A DNA stretch of 42,566 nt from Deltaproteobacteria bacterium (lineage in GTDB: Bacteria > Myxococcota_A > UBA796 > SXON01). Both the position numbers and the translations under genes were made by a program. The notes beneath the pieces were generated by a model that searched no databases, was not told the DNA's origin, and saw nothing but the letters and a program-made list of their open reading frames with translations. Location: positions 1 to 42,566 of the forward strand of contig VGRE01000006.1 in NCBI GenBank assembly GCA_016875435.1. Reading direction: 5' to 3'. Below, piece after piece: positions 1 through 7,868 of the stretch; the stretch's first letter is position 1, and each line of letters opens with the position of its first letter.

Positions 1-13
1 CCTCCCATGGGTG

Positions 14-60
14 GACCGCCCCCGTCGAGCACTCGAGGCTCCGGGGGCGGTCGTATTTTT
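14..60 (+). terminator. Rho-independent terminator of an upstream gene
   Basis: A perfect 10-bp stem (GACCGCCCCC at 14-23 pairing with GGGGGCGGTC at 43-52) encloses a second small inverted repeat (TCGAG/CTCGA, 25-36) and is followed by GTATTTTT. This is the standard form of an intrinsic terminator for transcription coming from left of the window. It separates that transcript from the comM operon. Confidence 0.8.
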
Positions 61-145
61 GGCCGCGCGACGTCGTAAATGCATTGTGTTTGTATTTTGC
101 GGTGCCGCTTGACGTCGGCAGCCGTTTTCGATTCGGCGTGCAGGT

Positions 146-159
146 GACGGACGTCCGTC
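146..159. promoter_or_regulatory. 14-bp perfect palindrome upstream of comM
   Basis: GACGGACGTCCGTC reads the same on both strands and lies about 85 nt before the chosen comM start, between the upstream terminator and the first gene of the comM-DUF3006-recA operon. It could be an operator for a dimeric regulator. It does not match a LexA box I recognise, and the regulator is unknown. Confidence 0.3.
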
Positions 160-244
160 GCCGGGTCGGGTGGCCGACGCTGTAATTCCAGTCACTTGGC
201 GGTGGCACGCCTCTGGCACTCGGCGCGGCGCGGAGGCGAGTGCC

Positions 245-1786
245 GTGGTGGATGTCAACAATCGATATCGCGTGGGGGGCACCGTCTACGGCGCGGTCCT
301 CTGCGGCGTGGAGGCGGTTCGCGTGGAGGTGGAGGTCGACCTCCTCCGCCGCTTGCCGTGCGTGGTGATCGTCGGCTTGCCCTCGCCCAGCGTGCGGGAG
401 TCTGCCGAGCGCGTGCGCTCGGCGATCCAGGGGGCGGGCCTCGAGTTCCCGCGGAGCCGGGTGGTCATCAGCATGGCTCCGGCCAGCCTGCGCAAGGAGG
501 GCACCGGTTTCGACCTGCCCGTGGCCATCGGCATTCTCGCCGCTCACGGCGTGGTGCGGGCCGAGGCGGCGAGCCGGTGGCTACTCGGGGGAGAGCTCGC
601 GCTCTCGGGCCTGCTGCGCCCGGTCCGCGGTGCGCTGGCGATGGCCTGCCTGGCCCGCGAGCAGGGCATGGCCGGGCTCATCGTGCCCGAGGAGAACGGT
701 GCCGAGGCGGCGCTGGTGCCGGGGCTCGAGGTGCGCGTCGCGCGCACGCTGCTCGATGTCGTCCAGCACCTCAACGGCGACGCGGAGCTTCCTGCGCCAG
801 CGGAGGGGGAGCGCGTGCCGGAGGCGTCGCCGCTCGACCTGCGCGACGTGCGCGACCAGCCTCTCGCTCGCCTCGCACTGGAGGTGGCGGCTGCGGGTGG
901 ACACAACTTGCTGCTGGAGGGCCCGCCCGGCTGCGGGAAGACCATGCTCGCCGCTCGGCTGCCCGGGATCCTGCCCCCCCTCTCCCCGGAAGAAGCGCTC
1001 GAGTGCACCCGCATCCACTCGGTCGCCGGCTTGCGCAGCGAGGGCCAGGGCATGATCGGGTCGCGGCCCTTCCGCGCGCCGCACCACTCCGTGTCCACCG
1101 TCGGCTTGCTCGGCGGGGCGGACTTGCGCCCCGGCGAGGCCTCGCTCGCCCACAACGGCGTGCTGTTCCTCGACGAGTTCCCCGAGTTTAGGCGCGACAT
1201 CCGCGAGGGCCTCCGGGGGCCCCTGGAAGACCGCCGAATCGTGCTCACCCGCGCCTCCGGAACGGTCTCGTTCCCGGCGGGCTTCTCGCTCGTGGCGGCG
1301 GCCAACCGGTGCCCCTGCGGGTACTTCGGGCACCCGCGGCAGGCCTGCCGTTGCTCGCCGCCCGAGCGACAGCGCTACCGCAGTCGCCTTTCCGGCCCCA
1401 TCCTCGACCGGATCGACTGCCGGCTCCTGCTGTCGCCGGTCGCAGCGGACGCCCAGTTCGACGGCCGCGAGGGCGAGGCATCGGCCGCCGTGCGGGCTCG
1501 CGTGGTGTCGGCCCGGGCGAGGCAGTCGGTGCGCAACGGGCCGGGGGTGAACAACGCCGCGCTCCCCGCCGACCAGCTCGCGAGCCGGGTACTCGCCAGC
1601 CCGGCGGCGCTCTCGGCGCTGGTCGATCACGTCGACCGCGCGGGGACCAGCGCCCGGGCTGCCAAGCGCGTGCTCCGCGTCGCCCGCACCGTGGCCGACA
1701 TCGAGGGCGCCGTGCACGTGGAGCCCTGCCACCTCGAGTCGGCGCTGCGCCTCCGCGTGGACGGCCTGCCCGAGGAGGCGCCGTGA
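245..1786 (+). CDS. comM: ComM/YifB-family Mg-chelatase-like AAA+ ATPase
   Basis: This is a YifB/ComM family protein. Family members studied in naturally competent bacteria are hexameric helicases that promote branch migration of RecA-made D-loops during transformation. With the GTG at 245 it is 513 aa, close to family length. An N-terminal ChlI-type domain (residues 1 to about 190) precedes the AAA+ core, with Walker A GPPGCGKT near residue 225, Walker B VLFLDEF near 305, and a Cys-rich [13 protein letters not shown] segment near 356-370 that is typical of the family. The ORF opens at 170, but 245 has GGAGG 8 nt upstream and removes an unconserved N-terminal extension; GTG 272 is a further option. 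The gene is the first of an operon with a DUF3006 protein and recA, a neighbourhood that fits a recombination role. Confidence 0.9.
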   Translation: MVDVNNRYRVGGTVYGAVLCGVEAVRVEVEVDLLRRLPCVVIVGLPSPSVRESAERVRSAIQGAGLEFPRSRVVISMAPASLRKEGTGFDLPVAIGILAAHGVVRAEAASRWLLGGELALSGLLRPVRGALAMACLAREQGMAGLIVPEENGAEAALVPGLEVRVARTLLDVVQHLNGDAELPAPAEGERVPEASPLDLRDVRDQPLARLALEVAAAGGHNLLLEGPPGCGKTMLAARLPGILPPLSPEEALECTRIHSVAGLRSEGQGMIGSRPFRAPHHSVSTVGLLGGADLRPGEASLAHNGVLFLDEFPEFRRDIREGLRGPLEDRRIVLTRASGTVSFPAGFSLVAAANRCPCGYFGHPRQACRCSPPERQRYRSRLSGPILDRIDCRLLLSPVAADAQFDGREGEASAAVRARVVSARARQSVRNGPGVNNAALPADQLASRVLASPAALSALVDHVDRAGTSARAAKRVLRVARTVADIEGAVHVEPCHLESALRLRVDGLPEEAP

Positions 1787-2046
1787 GCCCTTCCTGCGAG
1801 AGCGCCGTCGTCGAGCTGGTGGTCGATCGCGTGGAAGACGGCGTGGCCGCCGTCGAGGTTCCCGGTGGCCAGGTGGTCGACGTCCTCGCGCTGGTGCTCC
1901 CCGCCTCCCTGCGGGAGGGCGACCGGGTCCATGTGTGCGTCGTCGAGGCGCCCCGCAACTTCTCCAGCTCGCGGGGGGCCCTCGGGCGCCTGGTGCGGGC
2001 GGAGTTTCCCCACAACCCAAAGGAGTCAACGTGTCTGAAGAAATGA
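1783..2046 (+). CDS. DUF3006 domain small protein
   Basis: An 87-residue protein whose central part ([17 protein letters not shown], followed by [11 protein letters not shown]) has the layout of DUF3006: a short all-beta protein that starts with a D-R-x-E/D-G motif and ends in a basic/hydrophobic strand. Its function is not known. It begins with a GTG at 1783 that overlaps the comM stop (GTGA) and has GAGGAGG just upstream. Its last 16 nt overlap the recA start, so it is translationally coupled on both sides. The assignment rests on the motif pattern alone; the gene itself is well supported by its ribosome binding site and packing. Confidence 0.65.
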   Translation: MSPSCESAVVELVVDRVEDGVAAVEVPGGQVVDVLALVLPASLREGDRVHVCVVEAPRNFSSSRGALGRLVRAEFPHNPKESTCLKK

Positions 2047-3044
2047 TGAACAAGAAAGCGGCCCTGCTGGCGGCGATGGCCGGCATCGAGAAGGCCTTCG
2101 GCAAGGGCGCGGTGATGCGTCTCGACGGTCCGCCCGAGGCGGTGGAAGTGATCCCCACGGGCAGCATCGGCCTCGACCTCGCCCTCGGCGTCGGCGGCTA
2201 CCCGCGCGGGCGCATCGTGGAGATCTATGGTCCCGAGGCCAGCGGCAAGACCACGCTCACCCTGCACGCGATGGCGGAAGTGCAGCGCCTCGGCGGCACG
2301 GCGGCCTTCGTCGATGCCGAGCACGCGCTCGATCCTAGCTACGCGAGTCGCCTCGGCGTGAGGCTGCCCGACCTCGTGGTGTCGCAGCCCGACAGCGGCG
2401 AGCAGGCCCTCGACATCGTCGAGGCCTTCGTGCGCTCCTCGGCCGTCGACCTCGTGGTCGTCGACTCGGTGGCCGCGCTCGTGCCGCAGGTGGAGCTGGA
2501 GGGCGAGATGAGCGACGCGCAGGTGGGCGTTCAGGCCCGGATGATGTCCAAGGCGATGCGCAAGCTCACGGGAATGGCGTCGCGCAGCAAGACCACGGTC
2601 ATCTTCATCAACCAGGTGCGCCAGAAGATTGGCGTCAGCTTTGGCCCGAGCGAGGTGACCACGGGCGGCAATGCGCTGAAGTACTACGCCTCGGTGCGCG
2701 TCGACGTCCGCCGCATCGGCCAGGTGAAGACGGGCGAGGAAGTCGGCGGCAACCGCACGCGGGTGAAGATCGTCAAGAACAAGCTGGCGCCGCCGTTCCG
2801 CAGCGTGGAGTTCGACCTGCTCTTCGGCAAGGGCATCAACAACACGGCCGAGCTGCTCGACCTCGCCGAGTCGCAGGGCGTGGTGTCGAAGTCGGGGGCC
2901 TGGTTCTCGCTCGGCGAGACCAAGCTCGGTTGCGGCCGCGAGAAGGCGATGGAGACGATCGACGGCAGCCCGGAGATCGCCGCCCGCCTGCGCGCCCTGA
3001 TCCGCCCCGACCGGCTCGCGCTCGCGCCGCCTGCCGAGGCCTAG
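2031..3044 (+). CDS. recA: RecA recombinase
   Basis: RecA forms the ATP-dependent filament on single-stranded DNA for homologous recombination and SOS induction. The 337-aa product carries Walker A GPEASGKT near residue 67, the VDSVAALVP Walker B strand, the L1 loop region [13 protein letters not shown], and the [21 protein letters not shown] segment that contains L2. The GTG at 2031 is preceded by AAAGGAG with 5-nt spacing; the ATG codons at 2043 and 2046 are weaker alternatives. Its start lies inside the DUF3006 gene, so there is no room for its own classic promoter or SOS box directly upstream. The C-terminus ends APPAEA and lacks a long acidic tail. It converges with pyrC, and the stop codons share CTAG. 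Confidence 0.97.
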   Translation: MSEEMMNKKAALLAAMAGIEKAFGKGAVMRLDGPPEAVEVIPTGSIGLDLALGVGGYPRGRIVEIYGPEASGKTTLTLHAMAEVQRLGGTAAFVDAEHALDPSYASRLGVRLPDLVVSQPDSGEQALDIVEAFVRSSAVDLVVVDSVAALVPQVELEGEMSDAQVGVQARMMSKAMRKLTGMASRSKTTVIFINQVRQKIGVSFGPSEVTTGGNALKYYASVRVDVRRIGQVKTGEEVGGNRTRVKIVKNKLAPPFRSVEFDLLFGKGINNTAELLDLAESQGVVSKSGAWFSLGETKLGCGREKAMETIDGSPEIAARLRALIRPDRLALAPPAEA

Positions 3045-4366
3045 TCCCCCCCGCGCGCGGGCGTCACCAGGCGCCCGCGCCTCGTCTCGTCGACGATGGC
3101 GCCAGCCTCGGCCACCAGCGTGCCCCCGGCGTACACCTGGTCGGGCTTCGGCGCCACCCGCTGGCCCACGAAGGCGCTCCAGCCCACGCGCGAGAGCACC
3201 TGCGCCGCCGTGAAGCGCACCAGCTCCTTCTCTGAGAACACCAGTAGGTCGGCGTCGAAGCCTACCTCCACGCGACCCTTTCGCGCGAAGCCGAAGATCC
3301 GGGCCGGGTTCTCCGCGCACAGCTGCACCACGCGCTCCATCGGGATGCGACCCTGCTTCACGGCGGCAACCAGGAGCGGGAAGGTCGTCTCGACCCCGGG
3401 CATGCCCGAGGGCGCGCTCGCGTAGTCCCGGTCTTTCTCCTCGCGCGTGTGGGGGGCGTGGTCGCTACCCACCGTGTCGACGAGGCCGCGCTTGAGCGCC
3501 GCCCACATCGCCCGCCGGTCGACTTCTGGCCGGATGGGCGGGTTGACCTTGCCGAAGTTGCCGAGATCAGTGTTGGTGGACAGCCAGAGGTGGTGCGGGG
3601 ACACCTCGGTGGTGATCGGGAGGCGGCCGCGCACGGGCTCGAGCACCTCGAGCTCGGCGGCCGTCGACACGTGGCAGACGTGCACGGGCCGGGGGTGGGC
3701 GCGAGTGAGCTCGACGAGGCGCGCCACCGCCGCCCGGGCGGCCTCGGCCGGACGGCTGTCGTGGTGGCTGGGGGGCGTGCGACCTGCCCAGGACTCGCGG
3801 TAGCGCTCCAGCACGCGCTCGTCCTCGGCATGGACGCCCATCAGCGCGCGGGTGTGCTCGAAGAAGCGCACGAGCGTGGCGTCGTCGACGAGGAGGGGAC
3901 CGGTCGATGCCCCCATGAACACCTTGATGCCGCAGGCGAGTGGCGCCGGCCCGTCGGCGAGCGCGCGGGCCTCGTCGACGTTGCCGGCGGCCGCGCCCAC
4001 CCAGATCCCGAAGTCGGCGAGCGAGCGCGCCTCGGCGAGCGCGCGCTTCTCGGCGAAGTCGGCGCGCGTGAGCGTGGGCGGGCTCGTGTTGGGCATGTCA
4101 CAGACGGTGGTCACGCCGCCCGACACCGCCGCGCGCGAGCCGCTCAGCCAGTCTTCCTTGGCGGGGTGGCCCGGGTCGCGGAAGTGAACGTGGGTATCGA
4201 CGAGGCCGGGGACGATGAACCGCCCGATCGCCGAGATCGTCCGGCGGGCAGGCCCCCCGGGTCGCGAGCCGATGTACACGACGCGCCCGTCTTCCACGCA
4301 GATGTCGGCTACCCGCCGCCCCTTGCCGCTGATGAGCGTCCCGTCTTCGATGACCAGATCGTACAC
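3041..4366 (-). CDS. pyrC: Dihydroorotase (class I, PyrC-type amidohydrolase)
   Basis: Zinc amidohydrolase expected to cyclise N-carbamoyl-L-aspartate to dihydroorotate in pyrimidine synthesis. With the GTG at 4366 it is 441 aa. The visible ligands are [10 protein letters not shown] (H59, H61), the lysine of [11 protein letters not shown] (the carboxylated lysine site), HAED, VCHVST, and [11 protein letters not shown] with the catalytic Asp. The ORF stays open to 4525, but that would run into the divergent neighbour, and the family N-terminus begins at about [11 protein letters not shown]. An allantoinase or hydantoinase is the main alternative; the [11 protein letters not shown] and NPPIRP motifs favour dihydroorotase. 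The intergenic space to the divergent gene is only about 60 nt. Confidence 0.85.
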   Translation of the reverse strand: MYDLVIEDGTLISGKGRRVADICVEDGRVVYIGSRPGGPARRTISAIGRFIVPGLVDTHVHFRDPGHPAKEDWLSGSRAAVSGGVTTVCDMPNTSPPTLTRADFAEKRALAEARSLADFGIWVGAAAGNVDEARALADGPAPLACGIKVFMGASTGPLLVDDATLVRFFEHTRALMGVHAEDERVLERYRESWAGRTPPSHHDSRPAEAARAAVARLVELTRAHPRPVHVCHVSTAAELEVLEPVRGRLPITTEVSPHHLWLSTNTDLGNFGKVNPPIRPEVDRRAMWAALKRGLVDTVGSDHAPHTREEKDRDYASAPSGMPGVETTFPLLVAAVKQGRIPMERVVQLCAENPARIFGFARKGRVEVGFDADLLVFSEKELVRFTAAQVLSRVGWSAFVGQRVAPKPDQVYAGGTLVAEAGAIVDETRRGRLVTPARGGD

Positions 4367-4434
4367 GGAAGATCCCGTCGCGACTGCAGATGTAACCGAT
4401 CCGCCGACCTGGGGCGCGATATGGCGTGCGGCCG

Positions 4435-5223
4435 ATGGTCGACCGCCTGCTGCTCCTCGCCGGCCCTCCCTTCGGGCCCGCGCTCTTCCGGGGCGTGGAA
4501 GCTCGCTTGCGCACGCTCGCGCCATCCCTCCGCGTCGAGAGCGCTGCCGTCCCGCGAGGCGACGGCCCGCCCTTCGCGCCGGAGGCCGCGGGGGCGCTGG
4601 TCTTCGCGCATGGCCTCGCCATCCCGGCGGCCCTGCGGTCGGGGGCCGGGGCGCTCATCCTCTCGAATGGGCCGATCACCCGCCTGGATCCAGCCACGCG
4701 CTCGCTCGCCGCCCTCGGTCCCCTGCTCGCGCCGCTGCTGCATCCCGCGCCGTGGCTGCGCTGGTTGCGCTCCTCGGCGGGTCTTCGACGCGCCGTGGCG
4801 AACCCCTACGCGATGGACCGCGACACGGTTGCCGCGCTCTGCGGTCCCGCCGTCGCCGATCGCGAGGGGCGCCGGCTGGTGGCGGCGTACCTGCGGTGGC
4901 TGCCGAGCGCCGTGCCCGGCCCCGCTGCCGAGTGCCCGACCTGGGCGCTCTGGGGAGACGAGGACGTGCTATATCCAACCTCAGAGGCTGATTTATTCGA
5001 TGCGCAGGCGAGTGGTGGACGCGTGACCTGGCTGCCGGGCGGGCGCTTCTTGCACCCGGAGGAGCTCCCCTGGGCCGTGGCCGATGCCGTCCTCGCCCGG
5101 GCGCGGGAACTCGCGGTTCCCGGTGCCGGGGCACTGCCCACGGCACCCATGTCGCGATCGGACGGGAGTCGCCCGGGCTCGACGAAGTCGACAAACTCAA
5201 ATAGCTTCGGTGAACATGTATAG
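4435..5223 (+). CDS. Alpha/beta-hydrolase-fold protein, nucleophile apparently lost
   Basis: A 262-aa protein (ATG 4435; the in-frame GTG 4426 is an alternative). The C-terminal half has the alpha/beta-hydrolase pattern: TWALWGDEDVLYP supplies the acid and LPGGRFLHPEELP the catalytic His. The segment where the nucleophile elbow G-x-S-x-G is expected reads AHGLAIPAAL, followed by the usual GALILSNGPI strand, so the Ser position looks like Gly. Either the protein is non-catalytic or my alignment is off. The last ~30 residues are polar and low in complexity and are probably not part of the fold. The codons around 4968-5000 (ctatatccaacc, gatttattc) are more AT-rich than the surroundings. Substrate unknown. 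Confidence 0.6.
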   Translation: MVDRLLLLAGPPFGPALFRGVEARLRTLAPSLRVESAAVPRGDGPPFAPEAAGALVFAHGLAIPAALRSGAGALILSNGPITRLDPATRSLAALGPLLAPLLHPAPWLRWLRSSAGLRRAVANPYAMDRDTVAALCGPAVADREGRRLVAAYLRWLPSAVPGPAAECPTWALWGDEDVLYPTSEADLFDAQASGGRVTWLPGGRFLHPEELPWAVADAVLARARELAVPGAGALPTAPMSRSDGSRPGSTKSTNSNSFGEHV

Positions 5224-5243
5224 TTCATCGGATCGCCGCCGCG

Positions 5244-5260
5244 TGGCACGCGGCTTGCAA
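5244..5260 (+). promoter_or_regulatory. Sigma-54 (RpoN) -24/-12 promoter
   Basis: TGGCACGCGGCTTGCA matches the sigma-54 consensus TGGCACG-N4-TTGC at every fixed position, with exactly 10 bp between the GG (5245-5246) and GC (5257-5258) elements. Predicted transcription start is near 5270, about 105 nt before the AGPS-like gene. Sigma-54 promoters need an enhancer-binding activator, whose site would lie upstream, inside or near the end of the preceding gene. No other promoter is evident here. Confidence 0.75.
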
Positions 5261-5324
5261 CGGTGGCTGGGCGGAGACGCTGTTGCTGGCAGCGGGCAGG
5301 CTCACCCCCGCCCGCCCCGCCGCA

Positions 5325-5356
5325 GGGGGCGCCCGGTTTGGAGGCCGGGCGCCCCC
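5325..5356 (+). promoter_or_regulatory. Perfect 12-bp stem-loop in the operon leader
   Basis: GGGGGCGCCCGG (5325-5336) pairs perfectly with CCGGGCGCCCCC (5345-5356) around an 8-nt loop, TTTGGAGG. It lies between the predicted sigma-54 start site and the ATG at 5377. No T-run follows, so it is not a standard terminator. The purine-rich GGAGG in the loop could be an occluded ribosome binding site decoy or a protein site. An mRNA-stability or attenuation role is inference. Confidence 0.5.
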
Positions 5357-5376
5357 GCCCCCGGCGGGAACCCGCG

Positions 5377-7311
5377 ATGAGCGGTATCGACTTGGCCTCG
5401 CTTGCCCGGCGCGTCGAGCTCGACACGTCGGTGGTGGAGCGCATGGCGCACGCGCGCGACCTGTGGCCCCGGTCCACGCTTTCCCTGGTCGAGGGGGCGC
5501 TTCCACCCTCGCCGGCGCTGGTGGCGTTCCCGGCGGACGAGGAGCAGGTGCGCGCCGCGCTGGACTGGGCGGTGGTCAACCGTGTCGCCGTGATTCCCTG
5601 GGGCGCCGGCAGCGGCGTGTGCGGGGCGGCGGCGGGAATGGCCGGCTCGCTGGTGCTCGACATGAAGCGGATGGCGCGGGTGGGCGAGGTCGACGCGGCG
5701 ACGGCCACCGTGCGGGTGCAACCTGGCGTTCTCGGGCAGCACTTCGAGGACGCCCTCGAGCGGCAGGGCTGGGCCTGCCGTCACAGTCCCTCGTCGATCT
5801 GGTGCTCGACCGTGGGCGGCTGGGCCGCCTCACGCTCGGCAGGGCAGTTCTCGAGTCGCTACGGCAAGTTCGACGACATGGTCGCGGCCACTCGCGTCGT
5901 GGCGCCGGCCCGCACCTACCGGACCGGCCTGTGGTGCGACGGCGCCGACCTCCACCCGTGGGTGCTCGGGGGTGAGGGCGCGCTCGGTGTCATCACCGAG
6001 CTGCTGGTGCGCGTGGTGCCCGTCCCCGGGGCGCGGTGGCTCCGCGGCTACCGTTTCCCCTCGGTGGCCGCCGCGTGGACGGCGATGCGAGAACTGATGC
6101 AAGCGGAGCTACACCCCTGCGTGTTGCGTCTCTACGACGCCGTCGACACGCGGGTGGGCGGCCGGGGCAAGGGCGCGCGCTCGTCCCCGGGGATCCTCAA
6201 GGGCCTCACCACGCTGGTCACCGGCGAGATGAGCCTGCGGCTGCCGCTGTCGCTGCCACGACTGCTCAACGCGCTGGCGCGCTGGGGGGGCGAGGAGTGT
6301 GTGCTGGTGGCGGGCTGGGAAGGCGACCCCCGGGTCGTCGAGATCCTGTCGCGACATGGACACGATATCCTCACGCGCGAGGGCGCCGACCTCGGCGCCG
6401 AGCCGGGAGAGCACTGGTACGCCCACCGCCACGACGTGTCCTACAAGCTCGCGCCCATCTTCTCGCGAGGCGCTTTCGCCGACACGATGGAGGTGGCCTC
6501 GACGTGGTCGCGGCTCCCGCAACTCGACCGGGCGGTGCGCGCCGCGCTCGGCGAGGAGTGCTTCGTGATGGCGCACTACTCCCACGCCTACCGCGAGGGA
6601 TGTAGCATCTACTTCACCTTTGCCGGGGCAGGAAACCTCGACGTGTACGACCGCACATGGGCGCGCGCCCTCATCGCCGCCGCTTCCGCGGGCGGCACGG
6701 TGGCCCATCACCACGGCGTGGGCCAGGCGAAGATGGAGGCCTGTGCGCGCGAGATGGCCGGGATCAGCAAGGCCTTCCACGAACTGAAGCGCGACCTCGA
6801 CCCGCTGGGCATCCTCATCCCGGGCCGACTCTTCCCCGAGGTCGACCTGCCCAACCCGGCTGCGCCCGCCCCGAGTCTCGACCCGCTGTCGCAGGTGGCC
6901 ACGCTGCCGGCGCAGCAAGGCGCTCCCGAGCGCGACGCCGCCCTCGCCCGCGAGGGCTGGGCGCTTCGCTATCCGACGGAGCTGCCGCTCTCCCGCAGCC
7001 TCGCCGGTCCGCGCCCGCCCTGGGACACGCGGCTGCTCGGCGCGAGCGTGATCGGCGACGACGGGCGGCGCGTGGTCTTCGTCGACGTGCCGCGCTCGGG
7101 CGCCGGCCCCGACCCTCGCGCGAGCTTTCCCGCCCGAGCCTACGAGACGGTGACGGTCCCCATCGTGCGCCTCGCCGACGACGCGTTCACCGTCGATACC
7201 CTCGCTCAGGACGTGCGGCCCGCCCGCCGCGTCGGCACCGGCTGGGAGATCCGCGGTCCGGCGGCGCCGGAGCTGGCGCGCCTCTGCCAGGTGCCGGAGA
7301 CCAGCACGTGA
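5377..7311 (+). CDS. FAD-dependent oxidase, alkyl-DHAP synthase (AGPS)-like
   Basis: A 644-aa FAD-binding (PCMH/VAO-type) protein. The N-terminal FAD domain has VIPWGAGSGVCG for the pyrophosphate and a second FAD segment SSIWCSTVGGWAASRSAGQFSSRYGKF. The cap region has MAHYSHAYREGCSIYFTF and, near residue 445, VAHHHGVGQAK. These are hallmarks of alkyldihydroxyacetonephosphate synthase, which swaps the acyl chain of acyl-DHAP for a fatty alcohol to make the ether bond of ether lipids. GlcD/DLD-type dehydrogenases are the alternative, but the HHHGVG and Y-x-x-G-C-S-I-Y-F pattern favours AGPS. About 130 residues after ILIPGRLFPEVDLP form an extra C-terminal domain I do not recognise. ATG 5377 follows GGCGGGA. 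The stop overlaps the Fe-S gene by 4 nt. Confidence 0.8.
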   Translation: MSGIDLASLARRVELDTSVVERMAHARDLWPRSTLSLVEGALPPSPALVAFPADEEQVRAALDWAVVNRVAVIPWGAGSGVCGAAAGMAGSLVLDMKRMARVGEVDAATATVRVQPGVLGQHFEDALERQGWACRHSPSSIWCSTVGGWAASRSAGQFSSRYGKFDDMVAATRVVAPARTYRTGLWCDGADLHPWVLGGEGALGVITELLVRVVPVPGARWLRGYRFPSVAAAWTAMRELMQAELHPCVLRLYDAVDTRVGGRGKGARSSPGILKGLTTLVTGEMSLRLPLSLPRLLNALARWGGEECVLVAGWEGDPRVVEILSRHGHDILTREGADLGAEPGEHWYAHRHDVSYKLAPIFSRGAFADTMEVASTWSRLPQLDRAVRAALGEECFVMAHYSHAYREGCSIYFTFAGAGNLDVYDRTWARALIAAASAGGTVAHHHGVGQAKMEACAREMAGISKAFHELKRDLDPLGILIPGRLFPEVDLPNPAAPAPSLDPLSQVATLPAQQGAPERDAALAREGWALRYPTELPLSRSLAGPRPPWDTRLLGASVIGDDGRRVVFVDVPRSGAGPDPRASFPARAYETVTVPIVRLADDAFTVDTLAQDVRPARRVGTGWEIRGPAAPELARLCQVPETST

Positions 7312-7859
7312 CGCCCACGCTCGACACCTGCGCCTATTGCCCGCGCCTGTGCCGCCACGTCTGCCCGGTGGCGGTGGCCACGGCGCGCGAGTCGGCGACG
7401 CCCACCGCGATGGCCAGCATGGCGCTCCTACACCGGCTCGGGAAGATCGACGCCGCCACCGCGCTGGCGGGTACGGCGCTCTGCAGCGGCTGCGGTGCCT
7501 GCGAGCGGCACTGCCACCATCACGTGCCCTTCCCCACCCTCCTGCGCAGCTTCCGCGCCGAGCTCGGCGTCCTGCCCCCCGAGGCCCCGGCGATCGCGCT
7601 CGCGCCCGGGCTGCCCGCCGAGCTGCCTCGGTTCCGAACCTGCGCCGAGGGTGCGGACGGCACCGACGGGGCGCCGGCCTGCTGCGGGCACCGTGACGGC
7701 TTCCCGGAGGCGCAGCCCGAGGCGGCGCGGATGATGGCCGAGGCGGTGACGCGGCACTTCGCGGGCCAGCGATTTTCCTGTGCCAGCTCTTCTTGCGCGC
7801 GCTGGCTCGCCCAGCATGGCGCGCAGGTGGTGGCGCCGACCGACACTCCATTTGCCTAG
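7308..7859 (+). CDS. Fe-S protein with two 4Fe-4S-type Cys motifs
   Basis: A 183-aa protein beginning GTG at 7308 in a 4-nt overlap (GTGA) with the FAD enzyme. Two ferredoxin-like motifs are visible: CAYCPRLCRHVCP near the N-terminus and CSGCGACERHC near residue 60, followed by HHHVPFPTLLRSFRAELG. This resembles the N-terminal ferredoxin part of GlpC/GlcF-type subunits that pair with FAD oxidases. A later CCGHRDGF recalls the CCG motif of that family, and CASSSCARW could add ligands. It probably passes electrons to or from the FAD protein. AGPS itself is not known to need an Fe-S partner, so the pairing is unusual. Confidence 0.75.
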   Translation: MTPTLDTCAYCPRLCRHVCPVAVATARESATPTAMASMALLHRLGKIDAATALAGTALCSGCGACERHCHHHVPFPTLLRSFRAELGVLPPEAPAIALAPGLPAELPRFRTCAEGADGTDGAPACCGHRDGFPEAQPEAARMMAEAVTRHFAGQRFSCASSSCARWLAQHGAQVVAPTDTPFA

Positions 7860-7868
7860 GGCTTCATC

